DNA of 64,000 nt from Prinsepia uniflora (Eukaryota > Streptophyta > Magnoliopsida > Rosales > Rosaceae): contig CM064862.1 in the NCBI GenBank assembly GCA_032719365.1, positions 322,501 through 386,500 of the forward strand, given 5' to 3'. This document shows, piece after piece, positions 63,815-64,000 of the stretch. The notes beneath the pieces were generated by a model. That model saw nothing but the letters and a program-made list of their open reading frames with translations, had not been told where the DNA came from and did no database searches. The position numbers and the translations under genes are program-made. Numbering within the stretch: the stretch's first letter is position 1; every line of letters begins with the position of its first letter.

Positions 63815-64000
63815 GAAATTAGAGATTTTTTGTTTAAAAAATACATAAGGATGGTTAATGAACACACTAGATGGCAGGACAAGACTCAAATAGTATATAA
63901 TACTTTTGGTTATATGCAGTCAAAATATTCCATGAAATCCCGACTTATTTGAATTTTTCCCAATAACTGTAAAATATAACTCTCAATTTTAGTCCGTTTC
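63815..64000. repeat. Satellite-like array, duplicated copy (partial)
   Basis: Start of the second copy of the array at 60,480-61,660, cut by the window end. Confidence 0.8.

Larger units (their letters stand above)
61870..64000 (+). repeat. 3,335-bp tandem duplication, unit 2 (runs off the window)
   Basis: It repeats unit 1 from its first base (GATGTTTTGAGAGATGCAGC) at an offset of 3,335 bp and is still in register at the window end. Differences noticed: 59836 C versus 63171 A, and 60442 T versus 63777 C. It contains the REV1-derived end (61870-61975). Confidence 0.95.

Overview
This window is nuclear DNA of a higher eudicot, most likely a woody rosid. The evidence is spliced genes with GT-AG introns, AT-rich intergenic DNA, plant-only families (WAT1-related transporter, GT47 exostosin, LEA_4, plant TauE/SafE) and dense plant transposable elements (Copia, a Cassandra-type LTR, Helitron, Tourist/Harbinger, LINE). 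I cannot name the species from sequence alone. No bacterial operon, CRISPR array or intact RNA gene was seen.

Layout. 1-3.9 kb: an LTR-retroelement fragment that interrupts a minus-strand Copia gag/protease remnant with its primer-binding site and LTR. 4.7-7.6 kb: a six-exon WAT1-related transporter (minus) with two related MITEs in its introns. 10.3-10.9 kb: a frameshifted relic of a CC-NBS-LRR resistance gene. 15.9-19.0 kb: a four-exon GT47 glycosyltransferase (plus). 19.4-21.5 kb: a LEA_4 gene (plus) behind a duplicated RY+ABRE promoter module. 21.7-26.8 kb: a non-autonomous Helitron that has captured exons resembling ARIA and EF1B-gamma, sitting inside a fold-back repeat. 27-34 kb: repeat country, with an AT-rich dispersed element, a Tourist fragment, a composite repeat array holding a 5S-rRNA-bearing Cassandra-like solo LTR, and a Harbinger-type element. 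34-38.9 kb: mostly featureless AT-rich DNA. 38.9-41.7 kb: a twelve-exon TauE/SafE anion-exporter gene (plus). 42.7-47.4 kb: a full-length young Copia element (minus) with 223-bp LTRs and a 5-bp target duplication. 47.8-50.8 kb: a four-exon SRPK-type SR-protein kinase (minus). 52.4-54.6 kb: ribosomal protein eL24 (plus) with site II and telo-box promoter motifs. 54.6-64 kb: a satellite-like repeat, an LTR-like block, a LINE reverse-transcriptase remnant, a REV1-derived pseudogene, and a nearly identical 3,335-bp direct tandem duplication that runs off the window end.

Six genes look intact: WAT1-like, GT47, LEA, TauE/SafE, SRPK and eL24. Their reconstructed coding lengths (about 398, 573, 526, 462, 550 and 164 aa) keep frame across every junction. 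They are functionally unrelated neighbours. The main story is how transposition and duplication have built the space between them: nested insertions, gene-fragment capture, solo-LTR formation and recent segmental duplication. Exon boundaries were placed by eye from splice consensus and frame; transposon boundaries come from terminal repeats and target-site duplications.
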